Positions 45,884-55,420 are shown, counted from the first letter of the stretch. The stretch: DNA of 64,000 nt from Glaciecola sp964446865 (GCA_964446865.1 CAYURD010000001.1:1-64000), one strand, 5' to 3'. Notes: generated by a model from the sequence alone, not told the origin. A program made the numbers and translations.

Positions 45884-46513
45884 TTAGTCACCCTTTGCAA
45901 ACTCGCCTTCAATCATTATTTCAACGGTATCGCCGATATTGGGAGTATAAGCAGACATTCCCCATTGCGAACGTTCTATAGAAGTCGTTGCCGAAAAGCC
46001 CATGGTTGGTTTACCGCTAAAAGGTTGACGTGCCATTGCTCCATTAAAGACAACATCTAGACTAACAGGTTTAGTGACGCCTAAAAATACTAAATCACCC
46101 TCCATCACAGCCGTTTTCTCTCCGGTCATTTTGATCGAAGTTGAGCTAAACGTAATGCTCGCAAACTTTCCTGCATTGAACCACTTTTTATCAGTCGCTA
46201 AGATTTTATTAAAGTCTTTCTCTTCGGCAAAAGGATAGGCTGTTTGAATAGACATAGGGTTAATTGTTGCGGTCACTTTACTCTTTGTTACATCATTAGC
46301 ATCATAATCGATGCTTGCATCAAACTCCGCAAAACGCGCTACGTAATCAGATAGGCCAAGATGAGAAACTTTCCACACAATAGAAGCGTGCGTTAGGTCA
46401 ACTTTGTATTCGCCCGCCGGCATATCGGTAAACGGACTTTTGGCAAACACCCAAGAGATGCATCCTGTTAATGTCAGGGCGAATATGAACATGGCAATTT
46501 TAATAGTTTTCAT
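45884..46513 (-). CDS. YceI-family periplasmic protein (copy 2)
   Basis: The 209-residue protein has a signal sequence that can be read as a lipoprotein (LTLTGC, Cys18) or as cleaved later at WVFA. The YceI domain is canonical (AGEYKVDLTHASIVWKVSHL, KITFSSTSIKMTGEKTAVME-like, LVFLGVTKPVSLDVVFNG, FSATTSIERSQWGMS). It is distinct in sequence from the other YceI at the end of the trio. AAGGAAAC precedes the ATG. It is the first gene of the set. Confidence 0.9.
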   Translation of the reverse strand: MKTIKIAMFIFALTLTGCISWVFAKSPFTDMPAGEYKVDLTHASIVWKVSHLGLSDYVARFAEFDASIDYDANDVTKSKVTATINPMSIQTAYPFAEEKDFNKILATDKKWFNAGKFASITFSSTSIKMTGEKTAVMEGDLVFLGVTKPVSLDVVFNGAMARQPFSGKPTMGFSATTSIERSQWGMSAYTPNIGDTVEIMIEGEFAKGD

Positions 46514-46920
46514 TTGTTTCCTTGGTAAATGGACAATTTGTTGATATTGGTATGTACGACAGCTAAGTTGGAATAGTTTATGGAGAGTGATGTTTTTGGA
46601 TTATTTATTATTAGCGCGCCATTTTCGATAAGCGCGTCATTCTCAAAGGGACTTATTTAAACCTCGTCATTCTCGCGAAGGCGGGAACCTCATTGGAACT
46701 AATCGATCTTGGCTAAGTGTTTGTTTTGTCGAGTTTTGCAATAACATCAACCAGATCCCCGCCTTCGCGAGGATGACGAGGAAGTCTTAACCGATCAGTA
46801 TTAGGCCTGCGCCAGAATGACGGTGGGCTATAGTAAATGACATTATGAGCTTGTAAAAAAGTACGCTGGTGTAATTGATGGTGCGCTGTTGTATTACCAG
46901 CGTACCATCCATAAAACACA
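46514..46920. other. 407-bp intergenic region containing a palindromic repeat
   Basis: Apart from the element described at 46665-46784, the region holds diverged half-sites of the same type (CGTCATTCTC at about 46636 and CCAGAATGACGG at about 46814) and presumably the promoter of the yceI set. No gene is convincing; open frames here are translations of the repeat. Confidence 0.6.
46665..46784 (-). repeat. 120-bp REP/MITE-like palindromic element, copy B
   Basis: Read on the minus strand it begins CTTCCTCGTCATCCTCGCGA, continues AGGCGGGGATCTGGTTGATGTT, has a divergent centre of about 50 bases and ends GAGGTTCCCGCCTTCGCGAG followed by AATGACG. Both ends match copy A at 22635-22755 almost base for base, in opposite orientation. 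Confidence 0.85.
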
Positions 46921-47634
46921 TTAATTATAAGTCTGTATTTCTTGCTGAATTGACGCGCTCAGTTCAGAAGGAATGCATAGTTGATTGGCTAAGGCGTGCA
47001 AGTAGGCTTGCGAATCTTGTGCTTGCAAGTCTAAGGCGCTGGCACTAGCGGCATATACTTCAATCCCCGTTTGCGCATCGGGCACTTGTGCTACGAGTGT
47101 GTGTAAATCGAGAGGTTTGCGAAGTTCATCAAAAAGCGTGGCTTTCTCTTCTACCGACAACTCCATTTCTTCCACTTGCGCAAATATGCGCGAACGCTCA
47201 TTTGAATCTATATGACCATCACTATGGGCGGCGGTTATCATAGCGCGCATCAATAGCATTTGACCATTAGGGTTAGAATCTTCCACCACTTCTTCAAATG
47301 CTTGTTGTTGTATTCGTGCCGGCGTAAAGTCGAATTTAGCCGCACCAGTTTGAGCTTGAGATGCGTTTGCTTGATGACTAATTGAGTGTTGAGGCGATGG
47401 CGCTGTCTGTTGTTCCGATGGCGCTGCCTGGTTTTTTGCAGAATATTGTTGATAGGCTTTCCAAGCAAGACCGCCAACCGCAGCAAGAGCACCCACCTTA
47501 AGCGCACCTTTACCAACTTTACGTCCTTTTTTACTTGCCACCATGCTGGTTAAACCACCACCAGCGACACCGCCCATAAAGCCACTTAAGGCGCCAGATT
47601 TACTTAGGCTACCCACTAAATTTTTCAAATCCAT
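46921..47634 (-). CDS. DUF533/TerB-like inner membrane protein
   Basis: The 237-residue protein has a Gly-rich N-terminus (GALSGFMGGVAGGGLTS), a short hydrophobic segment (about 47-62, GALAAVGGLAWKAYQQY), a Gln/Ala/Ser-rich linker and a C-terminal TerB-like helical domain (about 120-235, LLMRAMITAAHSDGHIDSNE). It matches the DUF533 family, related to YebE of E. coli, whose function is unknown. I start at MDLKNLVGSL, preceded by GGAG at 6 bases. It stands alone. Confidence 0.85.
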   Translation of the reverse strand: MDLKNLVGSLSKSGALSGFMGGVAGGGLTSMVASKKGRKVGKGALKVGALAAVGGLAWKAYQQYSAKNQAAPSEQQTAPSPQHSISHQANASQAQTGAAKFDFTPARIQQQAFEEVVEDSNPNGQMLLMRAMITAAHSDGHIDSNERSRIFAQVEEMELSVEEKATLFDELRKPLDLHTLVAQVPDAQTGIEVYAASASALDLQAQDSQAYLHALANQLCIPSELSASIQQEIQTYN

Positions 47635-47732
47635 AGATTGCTCCACATATCGCAAGTTGATTTTATTGAGTAAATTTCAATCATATATACGAAAGTATGA
47701 CAATAAAAGACTGCTGAAAGTTGCATATAAAA

Positions 47733-47763
47733 AAAGCTCAAGTTCATGACAAACTTGAGCTTT
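47733..47763 (-). terminator. Rho-independent terminator after secF
   Basis: AAAGCTCAAGTT (47733-47744) pairs perfectly with AACTTGAGCTTT (47752-47763). Reading the minus strand, the stem ends in a run of seven T. It closes the tgt-yajC-secD-secF operon. Confidence 0.9.
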
Positions 47764-47781
47764 GATATGAAACTATAAAGT

Positions 47782-48732
47782 TTAAGGCTCGTATGCTTCC
47801 AAGTCTGCCCCTTCTTTCTCGACTTCTGGTGGCATTAAATCTTCTTTACTGACACCTAGCGCTAAGGCAACAGTACTGGCGATGTAAACCGACGAATATG
47901 TACCAATAAATACACCAAACAATAAGGCGGTTGCAAAACCATGTATTAGCGCACCGCCCTTAAAGAAAAGTGCTAGCAAGACTAAAATTGTCGTTAATGA
48001 CGTAATAATGGTTCGGTTGAGTGTTTGGGTTAACGAAATATTGATAATTTCGGTCGGCGTGCCTTTTCTGACTTTGCGAAAGTTCTCCCGGATCCTGTCA
48101 GATACCACAATCGTATCGTTCAAGGAGTAACCAATAACAGCCAAGAGAGCCGCTAAAACCGTCAAATCAAATTCCAATTGCAGTACCGAAAACAATCCCA
48201 AAGTGATGATGACATCGTGAAGCAAAGCGGCAACCGAGCCTAATGCAAAACGATATTCAAAGCGAAGCGCAACATATATTAAAATACAAATAAGCGCTGT
48301 GAGCATTGCTAAACCGCCCTGCTCTGTTAGCTCTTCACCAATACTCGGCCCAACAAAGCTTATGCTTTGCATCGTCACACTATCGTCTTGTGCTTTTAGC
48401 GCAGCAACAACCAAATCGCCTACTTGTTCTTTAGGTAAATCGTCACGTGGTGCAATTCTAATTAACACGTCTTGGCTTGAACCAAAATTTTGCACTACCG
48501 GATCAGGAAAATCCGCTTGCGCTAAATCGCTTCTGACTTTTTCTAAATTTGCGCCTGCAGGATACGCGACTTGAATTTCGGTACCGCCAGTAAAATCTAA
48601 GCCCCAGTTTAACTGGTTAATGGCCAGGCTAGTGACTGAGCCAAGCACCAACACTGTCGAAAATATCATCGCAACAACGCGAAGCTTCATGAAGTTGACG
48701 GTTTCAGTCAGCTTTAATAGTTGAAATTTCAT
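47782..48732 (-). CDS. secF: Protein translocase subunit SecF (primary copy)
   Basis: SecF forms with SecD a proton- or sodium-motive-force-driven unit that pulls proteins across the inner membrane after SecYEG. The 316-residue protein has six membrane helices, the first periplasmic segment with NWGLDFTGGTEIQVAYP, and the conserved IGYSLNDTIVVSDRIREN with functional Asp and Arg. TAAGGAG precedes the ATG. It is 11 bases after secD. A diverged paralogue is at 60565-61545. Confidence 0.96.
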   Translation of the reverse strand: MKFQLLKLTETVNFMKLRVVAMIFSTVLVLGSVTSLAINQLNWGLDFTGGTEIQVAYPAGANLEKVRSDLAQADFPDPVVQNFGSSQDVLIRIAPRDDLPKEQVGDLVVAALKAQDDSVTMQSISFVGPSIGEELTEQGGLAMLTALICILIYVALRFEYRFALGSVAALLHDVIITLGLFSVLQLEFDLTVLAALLAVIGYSLNDTIVVSDRIRENFRKVRKGTPTEIINISLTQTLNRTIITSLTTILVLLALFFKGGALIHGFATALLFGVFIGTYSSVYIASTVALALGVSKEDLMPPEVEKEGADLEAYEP

Positions 48733-48743
48733 CTATGTGCTCC

Positions 48744-50588
48744 TTATATCGCTAGCGATTTGACACGTTTACCGCCCCAAATCAAGTTGACCAACACGCG
48801 AGTCACAATGATGGCAGTAAACATTGAAGTAATAATTCCGATCATCAAGGTAATTGAAAATCCTTTGATAGGACCCGTACCCACGGCAAACAAAATCATA
48901 CCAGCAATAAAGGTAGTAATGTTCGCATCTAAAATGGTTGAGAACGCATTGTCGTAGCCAAAGTGTATTGCTTGTTGAGGACTTCGCCCGTCTCGAATCT
49001 CTTCTCGTATTCGTTCAAATATCAGTACATTAGCATCTACTGCCATACCTACGGTTAATACAATACCAGCCATGCCGGGCAGGGTAAGTGTTGCGCCCGG
49101 GATCATCGACATAATGCCCACAATCATAATCACGTTAGTCATCAACGCAATGTTGGCCACAAATCCGAATGCACGATAGTAAATCAACATAAATAACAGA
49201 ACCGCAGCCAATCCATAAACGATGGCTTGCATACCCATTTTGATATTTTCTGCACCTAAGCTTGGGCCAACTGTTCTCTCTTCAACAATTTGAATGGGCG
49301 CGATTAAGGCACCTGCGCGCAATAATAAGCTTAAATCACGCGCTTCTTTCGGGCTGTCAATACCTGTGATCCTGAATGAATTGCCCAAACGCGCTTGAAT
49401 AGTCGCTACGTTAATGACTTCTTCTTTACGCTCAAATACAAGTTTACCTTCGGCGTTACGCTCGTTAGTTGCTTTAAATTCAATAAACAATGTCGCCATT
49501 GGCTTGCCAATATTATCTTTGGTGGCCTGTGACATTTTACTGCCGCCTTTTGAATCGAGTGAAATATTGACCTGTGGGAAACCATTTTCATCAAGGCTGG
49601 AGTTTGCATCAATAATATGACTACCCTTTAACATCGCACCTTTTCGCAGTAGTACTGGGCGACCATCACGTTCAAACGCGAGCTCTGAACTGGCTGGCAC
49701 ACGGCCATTTACTGCGTCTCGAACATCGTTAGTTTGATCAACCATTCTAAATTCTAGCGTGGCTGTAGCATTGAGTATTTCTTTCGCTTTTGCAGTGTCT
49801 TGAATACCAGGAAGCTGAACAACTATGCGCTCACCGCCCTGTTTTTGTACTAGTGGCTCGGCAACGCCTAATTGGTTTACCCTATTTCGAATAATAGTGA
49901 TGTTCTGGTTAACCGCGTAGTCTTTGATTTCGGCCAAACGAACTTCTGTAAAAACAGCCCGTAGCGTTAAGTCATCACGCTCAGTAAACAACATGTCGCG
50001 ATAATTACCGCGCAAATAAAACTTGGCACTGTCCAGCACATCGGGGTCTCTGAACGTTATTTCGATAGTATCGCCAACTTGCCTAACTGACCGATAGCGA
50101 AGTTTCTCTTCGCGTAACTGCGTTTGAAAATCACCAATTGAGTCTTCAAATGCTTTGCTGATCGCGCTATTCATATCTACTTCTATTAAGAAATGAACAC
50201 CACCGCGTAAATCAAGCCCGAGTTTCATTGGCGCGGCGTTTAGTGCTTCTAGCCAATCAGGTGTGTCTGGGGCTAAGTTTAAGGCAACAAAGTATTCGTC
50301 ACCTAAACTTTCAGCAATCAGCTCTTGGGCTTTTAACTGAGCATTGTTGTCATTCAGTCTTACAAGGATTTGCTCACCTGTGAATTCGACTGACTTAAAT
50401 TCAATATTCGCGTCGATTAGCTGCGTTTCTATTGATGGGATCATCGCGTCGGTCACAGTGGTTGTGCGACTTGATGAAATTTGCACTGCATGATCTTCAC
50501 CATATAAATTAGGTGTTGCATATAGGCCGCACATAGCCATCACAAAGATGACGAGTATATATTTCCAAATGGGGGTTTGGTTTAACAC
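48744..50588 (-). CDS. secD: Protein translocase subunit SecD (primary copy)
   Basis: The 614-residue SecD has one N-terminal helix, a large periplasmic P1 domain (about 30-440, containing MKLGLDLRGGVHFLIEVDM and PQVNISLDSKGGSKMSQ) and five C-terminal helices with GIVLTVGMAVDANVLIFERI. It begins with GTG, preceded by AGGA. It lies 148 bases after yajC with a hairpin between, and 11 bases before secF. Confidence 0.97.
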   Translation of the reverse strand: MLNQTPIWKYILVIFVMAMCGLYATPNLYGEDHAVQISSSRTTTVTDAMIPSIETQLIDANIEFKSVEFTGEQILVRLNDNNAQLKAQELIAESLGDEYFVALNLAPDTPDWLEALNAAPMKLGLDLRGGVHFLIEVDMNSAISKAFEDSIGDFQTQLREEKLRYRSVRQVGDTIEITFRDPDVLDSAKFYLRGNYRDMLFTERDDLTLRAVFTEVRLAEIKDYAVNQNITIIRNRVNQLGVAEPLVQKQGGERIVVQLPGIQDTAKAKEILNATATLEFRMVDQTNDVRDAVNGRVPASSELAFERDGRPVLLRKGAMLKGSHIIDANSSLDENGFPQVNISLDSKGGSKMSQATKDNIGKPMATLFIEFKATNERNAEGKLVFERKEEVINVATIQARLGNSFRITGIDSPKEARDLSLLLRAGALIAPIQIVEERTVGPSLGAENIKMGMQAIVYGLAAVLLFMLIYYRAFGFVANIALMTNVIMIVGIMSMIPGATLTLPGMAGIVLTVGMAVDANVLIFERIREEIRDGRSPQQAIHFGYDNAFSTILDANITTFIAGMILFAVGTGPIKGFSITLMIGIITSMFTAIIVTRVLVNLIWGGKRVKSLAI

Positions 50589-50713
50589 AATTTTATCCTA
50601 AAGCTCTTTCTAGATACCGTTAATGGCTAGTTATAAGTAATAAAACTCAGAGAGTCATTTTGTGCACATCACCAATTCAGTGTATACAAAAATAACTCGC
50701 TGAGTATGTATAA

Positions 50714-50733
50714 CGGCAGCTAACGAGAGCTGC
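50714..50733. other. Hairpin between yajC and secD
   Basis: GGCAGCT and AGCTGCC form a 7-bp stem with a 6-base loop just after the yajC stop. On the transcribed minus strand it is not followed by a T run, so it is more likely an mRNA stability or processing element than a terminator. Confidence 0.5.
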
Positions 50734-50736
50734 CTT

Positions 50737-51069
50737 TTAAATTGACTTCATAGTGCCTTTTGGCAATACCGCACTTACTGCTGTTTTTTGAACAACGATT
50801 TGATTTGTTTCATTTAAAGAAATTTCGATAAAGTCTTTGTCTTCAGCGACTTTAGTCACTTTCCCAACAATGCCGCCCTGGGTCAAAATCTCATCGCCCT
50901 TTCCTATCGAAGAGACTAAGTTTTTATGCTCTTTTACGCGTTTCGCTTGCGGGCGATATAGCAAGAAATAAAAGATTAAGCCGAACACCGCTAGCATAAT
51001 TAGCATTTCAAAGCCTGGACCTTCAGCTGGTCCTGCCGCTGCGTGAGCGTTAGAAATAAAAAAACTCAT
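50737..51069 (-). CDS. yajC: Sec translocon accessory protein YajC
   Basis: YajC is a small inner-membrane partner of SecDF-YidC. The 110-residue protein has one helix (about 20-40, FEMLIMLAVFGLIFYFLLYR), then RPQAKRVKEHKNLVSSIGKG and the typical ILTQGGIVGKV. GGAAA precedes the ATG. It lies between tgt and secD, the conserved order. Confidence 0.97.
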   Translation of the reverse strand: MSFFISNAHAAAGPAEGPGFEMLIMLAVFGLIFYFLLYRPQAKRVKEHKNLVSSIGKGDEILTQGGIVGKVTKVAEDKDFIEISLNETNQIVVQKTAVSAVLPKGTMKSI

Positions 51070-51132
51070 AGTAAATTTCCTTTTGTCATCATATTTTTGT
51101 GAAGCGTTTTATTTTAATAGTGATAGTAATCG

Positions 51133-52245
51133 TTATAAAGGTGGTACATCCAGACCTTTCTCAGCGTAAAACTCTGCGACAAATTCATCGAGCTTTTGGT
51201 CGCTAATAGCGTTTCGCAAGCCTTCCATCACTTTTTGATAATATCGTAAATTGTGGATGGTATTGAGTCGGGCACCAAGAATTTCGTTGCATTTGTCTAA
51301 GTGATGTAAGTATGACCGCGAATAGTTTTTACAAGTGTAACAGTCACATTTTTCATCCAGTGGTGACGTATCTGTCTTATGTTTAGCGTTTCTGATTTTT
51401 ATCACGCCTTCACTCACAAACAAATGCCCATTGCGAGCGTTGCGTGTTGGCATCACGCAATCGAACATATCTATGCCACGACGCACAGATTCAACGATAT
51501 CCTCAGGCTTACCAACGCCCATTAGATACCTTGGTTTATTTTCGGGTATTTTAGGCGCAGTATGTTTAACGATGCGCATCATGTCAGGCTTGGGCTCGCC
51601 GACTGAAAGTCCACCAATAGCGTAACCATCAAAGCCTATATCTTCGAGGCCTTGCAAAGACTCGTCTCGCAAATCTTCATACATACCACCTTGAATAATG
51701 CCAAACAGAGCAGACTGACTGTCGCCATGCGCCTGTTTACTTCGTTTTGCCCAGCGCAGCGATAACTTCATCGAACGCTCTGCTTCGTCAGGTGTGGCTG
51801 GAAAAGGTGTGCATTCGTCAAAAATCATCACGATGTCAGAGCCAAGTGATCGTTGGACCTCCATCGACTTTTCGGGCGTTAATAATATTTTTTCACCATT
51901 TATGGGTGAACGAAAGGTCACGCCCTCTTCGTTTATTTTGCTCATGGCGCCCAGGGAAAATACCTGAAAGCCACCAGAGTCTGTCAAAATGGGCTTTTGC
52001 CAATGCATAAAATCATGCAAATCACCGTGCTGCTCAATGATGCTCGTACCAGGTCGTAACATTAGGTGGAAAGTATTTCCAAGACAAATATGCGCGCCAG
52101 TATCTGCAAGCTCTTCGGGCGTCATGCCTTTTACAGTACCGTAAGTGCCTACTGGCATAAATGCGGGCGTCTCAACAACACCTCTGTCAAAAACCAATTG
52201 CCCGCGACGAGCGAGTCCATCGGTTTGTTGCAAGTTAAACTTCAT
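51133..52245 (-). CDS. tgt: tRNA-guanine transglycosylase
   Basis: Tgt exchanges guanine-34 for preQ1 in GUN-anticodon tRNAs on the way to queuosine. The 370-residue protein has the nucleophile Asp in FDCVMPTRNARNGHLF, the substrate-site GGFQVFSLG, and the zinc ligands in CDCYTCKNYSRSYLHHL. The next queuosine enzyme gene, queA, usually adjacent, is 3.3 kb away beyond three unrelated genes. Confidence 0.97.
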   Translation of the reverse strand: MKFNLQQTDGLARRGQLVFDRGVVETPAFMPVGTYGTVKGMTPEELADTGAHICLGNTFHLMLRPGTSIIEQHGDLHDFMHWQKPILTDSGGFQVFSLGAMSKINEEGVTFRSPINGEKILLTPEKSMEVQRSLGSDIVMIFDECTPFPATPDEAERSMKLSLRWAKRSKQAHGDSQSALFGIIQGGMYEDLRDESLQGLEDIGFDGYAIGGLSVGEPKPDMMRIVKHTAPKIPENKPRYLMGVGKPEDIVESVRRGIDMFDCVMPTRNARNGHLFVSEGVIKIRNAKHKTDTSPLDEKCDCYTCKNYSRSYLHHLDKCNEILGARLNTIHNLRYYQKVMEGLRNAISDQKLDEFVAEFYAEKGLDVPPL

Positions 52246-52456
52246 TCAAATTCTACTAGTTATAGGCAGATAAACGCGGGCATATTGCTTACACAAATGA
52301 TGTATTAGCTGCCATTGAAAATAGGTGAATATCTACCGCTCAAAAATTCTGCGCGGATTATAGCAAATTTATCTGTCAAATTAACAATTGATTTGAACAA
52401 ATAAAGCCGCCCTCCTCAATAGCATGATGGTAAAGGCGACCTTAATGTTTATATGC

Positions 52457-53503
52457 CTATTGGTTCGACAAACGTTTACCCATCGAAATACCATAAGCAG
52501 GAGAGCGCATCCTAAGCACGGGATCATCACTAGACGAAAAACCAGAGGATAGAATATTTGGATCAAAATTGAGAGGATCACATGCTTTGCCGCCCACTTT
52601 AAGTATGTTTATGGTACCTAACTCAACTTTTTCTCGCTCGGTAGGCCACGATACAGAAGGGTCAACGTTGGTATCCGTATCTTGTCCAATTGCCACTTCT
52701 AAGGTGAAGCTAACGTCGATATCATCATTTTGAACTTGTTCAATTAATTTATTTTCTAAAAATTCCGCTGGCAATGCTGCAGCGTCTTCTTTGCTAAGCC
52801 CAACGTTGCCAAGCTTAGGAACAATATTCCATCTAAATTTTACTTTTTCTTTGTTGTCGTTGGCTTGGTAAAAGAATGTATGCAAGCCAAAATACGGTGT
52901 ATTGGCAAAAGAAGCAGGTGCTGGGGTTGTTTGTGACCAAAAGGCATTGGCTTGTGTGCTTGGATTAGCCGCGATGTAAGCGCCCGTTTTTGCCATATTT
53001 GGTTTACCGCTTTCGTCAGGTAAAAATGTTTGCAACAAACCAAAAAATGTCTCTGGGTCTTTGCCGGCAAAATTAGGCGAGCTATTTCCAGCAAAAGTAT
53101 GTCGACTGCCATCGGGTAGCTTGATTTGAGTTGCCATGCCGCGAACACCTGGCACTCGTTCATCGGACGACGGATTGCCACCACCTAACGAAAATCGAAT
53201 AGTCGATTGCAGCGTATCACTAGCTAATAGGTTTGCCCCCTTAAAATATTTAGCATCTTTATTGGGTGTAAATGTGCCCGTGGCGCACACGCCTTTTGCA
53301 TGTGCTTTTCGAAAACCCGGGTGTGCACCGCTTAGTTTTTCAAATATATCTATAAAATCGGCGGCGGTTACAGAATCAGGTGGCGATGTTTGGGCCTGAA
53401 GCTTGGCGCTAGTACTCATCAGTGTGCACGTAACAAATACACTGGTGCATAGGGCTGCTGATAAAAAGTTTTTATTCAACTGTTGTTTACCAAATTTATT
53501 CAT
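52457..53503 (-). CDS. Periplasmic catalase-family peroxidase (SrpA-like)
   Basis: The 348-residue protein is a reduced-size heme catalase relative with a signal peptide (about 12-38, ending LQAQT). The distal heme His lies in FRKAHAKGVCATGTF, the core includes IRFSLGGGNPSS and GVRGMATQIKLPDG, and the proximal heme Tyr is in RMRSPAYGISMGKR near the C-terminus. SrpA-type proteins act as periplasmic peroxidases rather than true catalases. It is divergent from the PstS-like gene and lies within the insertion between tgt and queA. Confidence 0.88.
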   Translation of the reverse strand: MNKFGKQQLNKNFLSAALCTSVFVTCTLMSTSAKLQAQTSPPDSVTAADFIDIFEKLSGAHPGFRKAHAKGVCATGTFTPNKDAKYFKGANLLASDTLQSTIRFSLGGGNPSSDERVPGVRGMATQIKLPDGSRHTFAGNSSPNFAGKDPETFFGLLQTFLPDESGKPNMAKTGAYIAANPSTQANAFWSQTTPAPASFANTPYFGLHTFFYQANDNKEKVKFRWNIVPKLGNVGLSKEDAAALPAEFLENKLIEQVQNDDIDVSFTLEVAIGQDTDTNVDPSVSWPTEREKVELGTINILKVGGKACDPLNFDPNILSSGFSSSDDPVLRMRSPAYGISMGKRLSNQ

Positions 53504-53809
53504 GATTTTTCCTAATCGCTCTGTTAATTCTTTATGGCCACATACTTACTTGTAGACTCGCCTTTCTTCAGTCACCGCTAACTATAGACCTATAAATCAA
53601 CTTTACGCCAATCACGACGATGAAAGTTACGTTATTAATAGCGCTAATGGTCTGGTAATGGCAGCGATGTCTTCAGTGAGTCGGGAAACTCATATTTATG
53701 TATGAAACCCCATACCTTTTTAGGCGTCAACATCAGTATAGTGCGGTTGTAAAGGGCTTCGGATGAAATTCTTCCAAACAATTTAGCAACTCAAAAAAGG
53801 AAATCCACC
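53504..53809. other. 306-bp divergent intergenic region
   Basis: It separates the peroxidase gene (minus) from the PstS-like gene (plus) and must contain both promoters. I see no recognisable Pho box or other named operator; the sequence is plain and mixed in composition. Confidence 0.5.
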
Positions 53810-54220
53810 GTGTTAAAAAAATATATTATCGCGCTTGGTCTACTCGTCATCACTAACACCGCGCTAGCTGAGTTGGTTGTGGTCGTAAATCCGGCAAACA
53901 GCAACGCATTAAATGAAAAAGTAGTGCAACGTATATTCCTTGGGAAAGACAAAAAATTTGCAGACGGTACCGAAACTATTGCGGTCAATTTAGTCGGTGA
54001 TAATGCCTTAAGAGCTCAATTTGACCAAGACATATTGGGTCGTTCGTCAAGCCAGGTGGCTGCATATTGGTCAAAACTCGTTTTTACGGGCAAAGGCATT
54101 CCGCCAAAAGAAGTATCAAGTGACGCAGACGTGATTGACCTTGTCGCAAAAAACCCAAGTGTTATTGGATACATTGACAGAAGCTCTGTTACAGATGCTG
54201 TCAAAGTAGTTGAGCTATAA
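53810..54220 (+). CDS. Short PstS-like phosphate-binding-domain protein
   Basis: The 136-residue protein starts with GTG, preceded by AAAGGAAA at good spacing, and has a signal peptide ending TALA (residues 1-20). The mature part (VVVNPANSNALNEKVVQRIF, LGKDKKFADGTETIAVNL, PSVIGYIDRSSV) matches the N-terminal part of phosphate-binding PstS-like proteins but is only half their size. Such short forms are frequently followed by a porin gene, as here (9 bases downstream). The ligand is unknown. Confidence 0.85.
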   Translation: MLKKYIIALGLLVITNTALAELVVVVNPANSNALNEKVVQRIFLGKDKKFADGTETIAVNLVGDNALRAQFDQDILGRSSSQVAAYWSKLVFTGKGIPPKEVSSDADVIDLVAKNPSVIGYIDRSSVTDAVKVVEL

Positions 54221-54229
54221 GGACCTACC

Positions 54230-55420
54230 ATGAAAAATATATATACAAAATTATCACTTGTTGCCCTAGGTTTGTCAGCAAGTTTATACAGCCAAGCAGA
54301 TGTTCGTATCAATGGTTTTGCCAATTTAACCGCTGGTATTACAACTGAAGATACTGAGTTAGACGGATATACGGATTCAATTGACTTTAGTCATGCAAGT
54401 TTATTTGCGCTTCAGTTTTCTGGTGATGTAACAGACAAAGTCACTGCGACAGCGCAAGTTGTTGCGCGCGGCAGTAATAACTACGAAGCAGATTTTGAGT
54501 GGGCTGATTTAACATATGCGCATGACAACAACAGTACATACACAATAGGGCGTTTCCGACTCCCTGTGTTTAGATATTCTGACTCATTGGATGTTGGTTA
54601 TTCGTACCACTGGATAACGGCGCCTCAAACTGTTTATGATGTTGCATTTAATAATCTAAACGGTGTTAGATACGATTATTCGAACTATAGTGGCGATTTA
54701 GAATATTTGTTTCGTTTTTCATATGGTAATTATGAAGATGAAATAGCAGGCGGTTTAAACGCCGGTGATGACGTTGTTTTAATAAGTGCTGAAGCGACTT
54801 ACAACTCATTTAAAGGAAGGTTAGTTTGGGGGCGTGGAAATAACGTATTTACTTCACCTATACTAGACCAGTCTGTTAGCGCATTCGTCAATGGTGTCGC
54901 ACAAGCCGTTGGTGGGGTAGACAACATACCCGCAGGTGTAAACGCATTGGTTGATGATATTCTAATAGAAGACGATGAAGGCGTATTTTTAGGACTTGGT
55001 CTTGAATTTGATAACTTCAATTGGTTTGTGTCTGGTGAATGGACAAGTATTACGTTAGAAGATAGTTTTTCGCCGAAAGACGTGGCTTATTACGTGACCG
55101 CGGGTACTCGAATTGGCAAATGGACGCCTCATATTACCTATCAGGCAAGAGATGGCGAAGACGACATTAAGTTTCAAGATAGAGTCGCTTCATTACCAGC
55201 ACCTTTCCAGCCGGGTGCAGCTATGTTTAGTGGTGGATTACAAACGTTTTTCTTCGAAGATTATTCGCTTATTACGATAGGTGCGCGTTATGATTTAATG
55301 CAAAACGTAGCCCTGAAATTCGAAGTCACTAAATATGACAATAAAATTGAACCTCAAATAAACCCGGGGGATGCGGTTGATACTGAATTACTTAACTTTA
55401 GCGTGAATTACGTATTTTAA
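54230..55420 (+). CDS. Outer membrane porin-like beta-barrel protein
   Basis: The 396-residue protein has a signal peptide (about 1-23, ending YSQA) and repeated amphipathic strands ending aromatic-rich, with the final strand LLNFSVNYVF closing in Phe as in outer-membrane barrels. The opening VRINGFANLTAGI is typical of proteobacterial porins. GGACC precedes the ATG. It is cotranscribed with the PstS-like gene, so the pair may take up an anion such as phosphate. That link is inference. Confidence 0.82.
   Translation: MKNIYTKLSLVALGLSASLYSQADVRINGFANLTAGITTEDTELDGYTDSIDFSHASLFALQFSGDVTDKVTATAQVVARGSNNYEADFEWADLTYAHDNNSTYTIGRFRLPVFRYSDSLDVGYSYHWITAPQTVYDVAFNNLNGVRYDYSNYSGDLEYLFRFSYGNYEDEIAGGLNAGDDVVLISAEATYNSFKGRLVWGRGNNVFTSPILDQSVSAFVNGVAQAVGGVDNIPAGVNALVDDILIEDDEGVFLGLGLEFDNFNWFVSGEWTSITLEDSFSPKDVAYYVTAGTRIGKWTPHITYQARDGEDDIKFQDRVASLPAPFQPGAAMFSGGLQTFFFEDYSLITIGARYDLMQNVALKFEVTKYDNKIEPQINPGDAVDTELLNFSVNYVF

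Noticed and set aside
46713..46919. Minus-strand ORF of 68 codons containing HPREGGD
   Set aside because: Also a translation of the palindromic repeat, copy B.
50714..50733. Hairpin after yajC considered as an operon terminator
   Set aside because: No T run follows on the transcribed strand, and secD directly downstream lacks an obvious promoter, so read-through is expected.
52385..52440. Possible terminator after the peroxidase gene
   Set aside because: The best stem needs two wobble pairs and a loop of about 25 bases; too weak to list.
53504..53809. Search for a Pho box before the PstS-like/porin pair (and before the alkaline phosphatase)
   Set aside because: No tandem CTGTCAT-like repeats were found in either upstream region, so phosphate regulation is not supported by sequence.
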